A stretch of DNA of 5,340 nucleotides from an uncultured delta proteobacterium. Lineage in GTDB: Bacteria > Myxococcota_A > Polyangia > Polyangiales > Polyangiaceae. The notes under the pieces were generated by a model. It did not search any database. It was not told the origin of the DNA and was given only the letters and a program-made list of their open reading frames with translations. Made by a program: the position numbers and the translations under genes. This document shows, one piece after another, positions 5,042 through 5,340 of the stretch (position 1 is the first letter of the stretch; each line of letters opens with the position of its first letter). Location of the stretch: the NCBI GenBank assembly GCA_903858055.1, contig CAIOHM010000167.1:1-5340 (forward strand), written 5' to 3'.

Positions 5042-5338
5042 ATGTCGAAGCCTTCCCGTCGCTTGCTCCCGTCGAGCTTCCTTGGTCTTTCGCTGCTCGC
5101 CGCGTGCGCGAGCTCGGGCTCCGGCGGCGGGTGCTCCTGCGTGAAGAGCCTCCCGCAAGGGTTCCCGCAGGCGAGCGTCGTGGAGCGGGCCGCGACGGTG
5201 CGCGTGACGCGACCAGGCCTGGATTTCCTCGCGAGCCGCATTGCCTCACTCGTCGCGCGCAACCTTCAGCCGAACGGCGGACCCTACGTCGTCGACGTAC
5301 CCGCGACCTCGGCGACCGGCATCTCGATCTGCTCGTAG
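5042..5338 (+). CDS. short predicted lipoprotein (98 aa), possibly prematurely terminated
   Basis: The protein starts MSKPSRRLL and has a hydrophobic core and lipobox L-A-A-C with the lipidated Cys at 22. A Gly/Ser linker and a C31-S-C33 pair follow. The mature part continues with L-P-Q-G-F-P (37-42), then V-R-V-T-R-P-G-L-D-F-L (53-63) and a helix-like segment to about 75. It ends S-I-C-S before TAG at 5336-5338. The P-x-G-F-P plus V-R-V-T-x-x-G-L-x-F-L opening recalls N-termini of much longer myxobacterial lipoproteins as I remember them, so the stop may cut the gene short. Only two bases remain after the stop, so this cannot be tested here. AGG (5033-5035) lies 6 bases before the ATG. An in-frame ATG at 4928 would add 38 residues before the signal peptide and is rejected. 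The lipoprotein signal is clear; completeness and function are not. Confidence 0.7.
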   Translation: MSKPSRRLLPSSFLGLSLLAACASSGSGGGCSCVKSLPQGFPQASVVERAATVRVTRPGLDFLASRIASLVARNLQPNGGPYVVDVPATSATGISICS

Positions 5339-5340
5339 AC

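Overview
The window is a strongly GC-rich stretch of bacterial chromosome. Third codon positions are almost all G or C, and long open frames appear on the strand opposite real genes, as expected at such GC. Two predicted lipoproteins, a small Cys-rich exported protein, a Kv-beta-like aldo/keto reductase and an AGMO-like membrane hydroxylase together suggest a Myxococcota (Polyangiales-like) genome. That assignment is inference from composition and family memory; no rRNA or marker gene is present.

Layout, left to right. (1) 1-398, minus: 5' part of an alpha/beta-hydrolase-fold protein running off the left edge. (2) 399-567: divergent intergenic region with a small hairpin. (3) 568-1794, plus: 408-aa Cys-rich lipoprotein of unrecognised family. 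(4) 1822-1852: perfect 9-bp-stem inverted repeat between convergent genes, probably a bidirectional terminator. (5) 1860-2165, minus: 101-aa secreted protein with nine cysteines. (6) 2166-2254: divergent intergenic region carrying a perfect 12-bp palindrome. (7) 2255-3226, plus: aldo/keto reductase very like eukaryotic Kv channel beta subunits. (8) 3240-4355, plus: integral-membrane di-iron hydroxylase of the sterol desaturase/fatty acid hydroxylase superfamily, most like alkylglycerol monooxygenase. (9) 4380-4844, minus: XRE-type helix-turn-helix regulator with a disordered tail, convergent with gene 8. (10) 4845-5041: divergent intergenic region with one inverted repeat and one direct-repeat pair. 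(11) 5042-5338, plus: short lipoprotein ending at a TAG two bases before the right edge, possibly prematurely.

The most coherent functional unit is the tight gene pair 2255-4355. An AGMO-type enzyme oxidises ether lipids and releases a fatty aldehyde; an NADPH-dependent aldo/keto reductase could reduce that aldehyde. A 13-bp gap makes co-transcription likely. This ether-lipid cleavage plus aldehyde-reduction module is the best candidate for an undescribed system here, and it is a hypothesis. The other genes are probably independent transcription units: three divergent and two convergent junctions separate them. I see no mobile element, CRISPR array, tRNA or rRNA, and no intergenic stretch longer than 300 bases.
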